NCBI GenBank assembly: GCA_946415705.1
Contig: CAMKTN010000029.1
Span: forward strand, 1 to 33,879
Length of the DNA: 33,879 nt
Direction: 5' to 3'
Source: an uncultured Prevotellaceae bacterium
Lineage (GTDB): Bacteria; Bacteroidota; Bacteroidia; Bacteroidales; Bacteroidaceae
Shown here: piece by piece, positions 33,733 through 33,879 of the stretch
How positions within the stretch are numbered: position 1 is the stretch's first letter
Layout of the letters: each line of letters opens with the position of its first letter
Made by a program: the position numbers and the translations under genes
The notes under the pieces: model-generated
The model's database searches: none
What the model was told of the DNA's origin: nothing
What the model saw: the letters and a program-made list of their open reading frames with translations, nothing else

Positions 33733-33771
33733 CCCGGTAGCCTCTGGATTCCAAGCTATCGGGTGTTTTTT
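33733..33771 (+). terminator. terminator-like hairpin in the leader of the last gene
   Basis: CCCGGTAGC (33733-33741) pairs with GCTATCGGG (33755-33763), with one G-T pair, and is followed by TGTTTTTT. It lies between the -7 box and the ATG at 33780, so a transcript would meet a terminator within about 50 bases of its start. It suggests attenuation or a very short RNA. Confidence 0.65.
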
Positions 33772-33779
33772 GGTATGTT

Positions 33780-33879
33780 ATGGAACAGAAATTCAGCAAT
33801 AACAGTATAGATCTAAAGGTGCTGCGGGAGTTTTGCGAGCGGGAAGGCGAGGCTGTCTTTTACCGCAAGGGCGACCAGA
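33780..33879 (+). CDS. start of a probable Crp/Fnr-type regulator (partial, runs off the right edge)
   Basis: Thirty-three codons are visible: MEQKFSNNSIDLKVLREFCE followed by REGEAVFYRKGDQ. The pattern LREFCxxxGExVFYxKGD resembles the start of the cyclic-nucleotide-binding-like domain in Bacteroidales Crp/Fnr-family regulators. The ligand-binding and DNA-binding parts are outside the window, so the assignment is tentative. Expression may be controlled by the leader terminator just upstream. Confidence 0.55.
   Translation, partial: MEQKFSNNSIDLKVLREFCEREGEAVFYRKGDQ

Overview
The window looks like a Bacteroidales chromosome, most likely Prevotellaceae or a close relative. The evidence is the promoter form TTTG-N19-20-TAnnTTTG found upstream of several genes, a complete Na+-NQR operon, class III fructose bisphosphatase, a BspA-like leucine-rich-repeat protein, cohesin/dockerin-like secreted proteins, and C-terminal tails of the DLSGRR...GVYIINGKK kind. 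I see no phage, insertion sequence, CRISPR array, rRNA or tRNA. The assignment rests on gene content and motifs, not on a search.

Layout. Positions 1-1,140 hold the start of a leftward secreted-protein gene, a pyrimidine tandem repeat, and a HicA-HicB toxin-antitoxin pair with its own promoter, operator-like palindrome and terminator. Positions 1,240-8,260 carry a leftward operon of four genes: a 1,167-residue LRR surface protein, an InlB-B-repeat/cohesin/dockerin-like protein, a cohesin-like protein and a 62-residue peptide. It is preceded by a roughly 215-nt structured RNA with a consensus promoter. Positions 8,455-9,251 hold a DUF1016/YhcG-like gene that has lost its nuclease half. Positions 9,447-15,938 are the leftward operon nqrABCDEF with a promoter motif and a strong terminator. 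Its NqrC has an added N-terminal rubredoxin-like knuckle and a 124-residue tail with 29 cysteines. Positions 15,980-20,413 encode rightward TamB. Then come leftward clpC, htpG, a beta-helix lipoprotein and pepD (20,427-28,118). Finally a rightward run holds a small membrane protein, a Skp/OmpH-like lipoprotein, prmA, fbp and a HI0933/YhiN-type flavoprotein (28,220-33,657). The window ends in the start of a likely Crp/Fnr-type regulator behind a promoter-plus-terminator leader.

How the genes work together. nqrABCDEF builds one membrane complex that oxidises NADH and pumps sodium; the flavin transferase ApbE that loads FMN on NqrB and NqrC is not in the window. ClpC and HtpG are protein quality-control machines. 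TamB and the Skp-like lipoprotein belong to envelope biogenesis. The secreted operon at the left is a candidate surface adhesin or assembly system.

The most unusual features are the cysteine-loaded NqrC, the self-closed RNA upstream of the LRR operon, and a set of palindromic or short tandem repeats sitting in frame inside four housekeeping genes (tamB, prmA, fbp and the flavoprotein gene), where they add proline/glycine/glutamate-rich loops.
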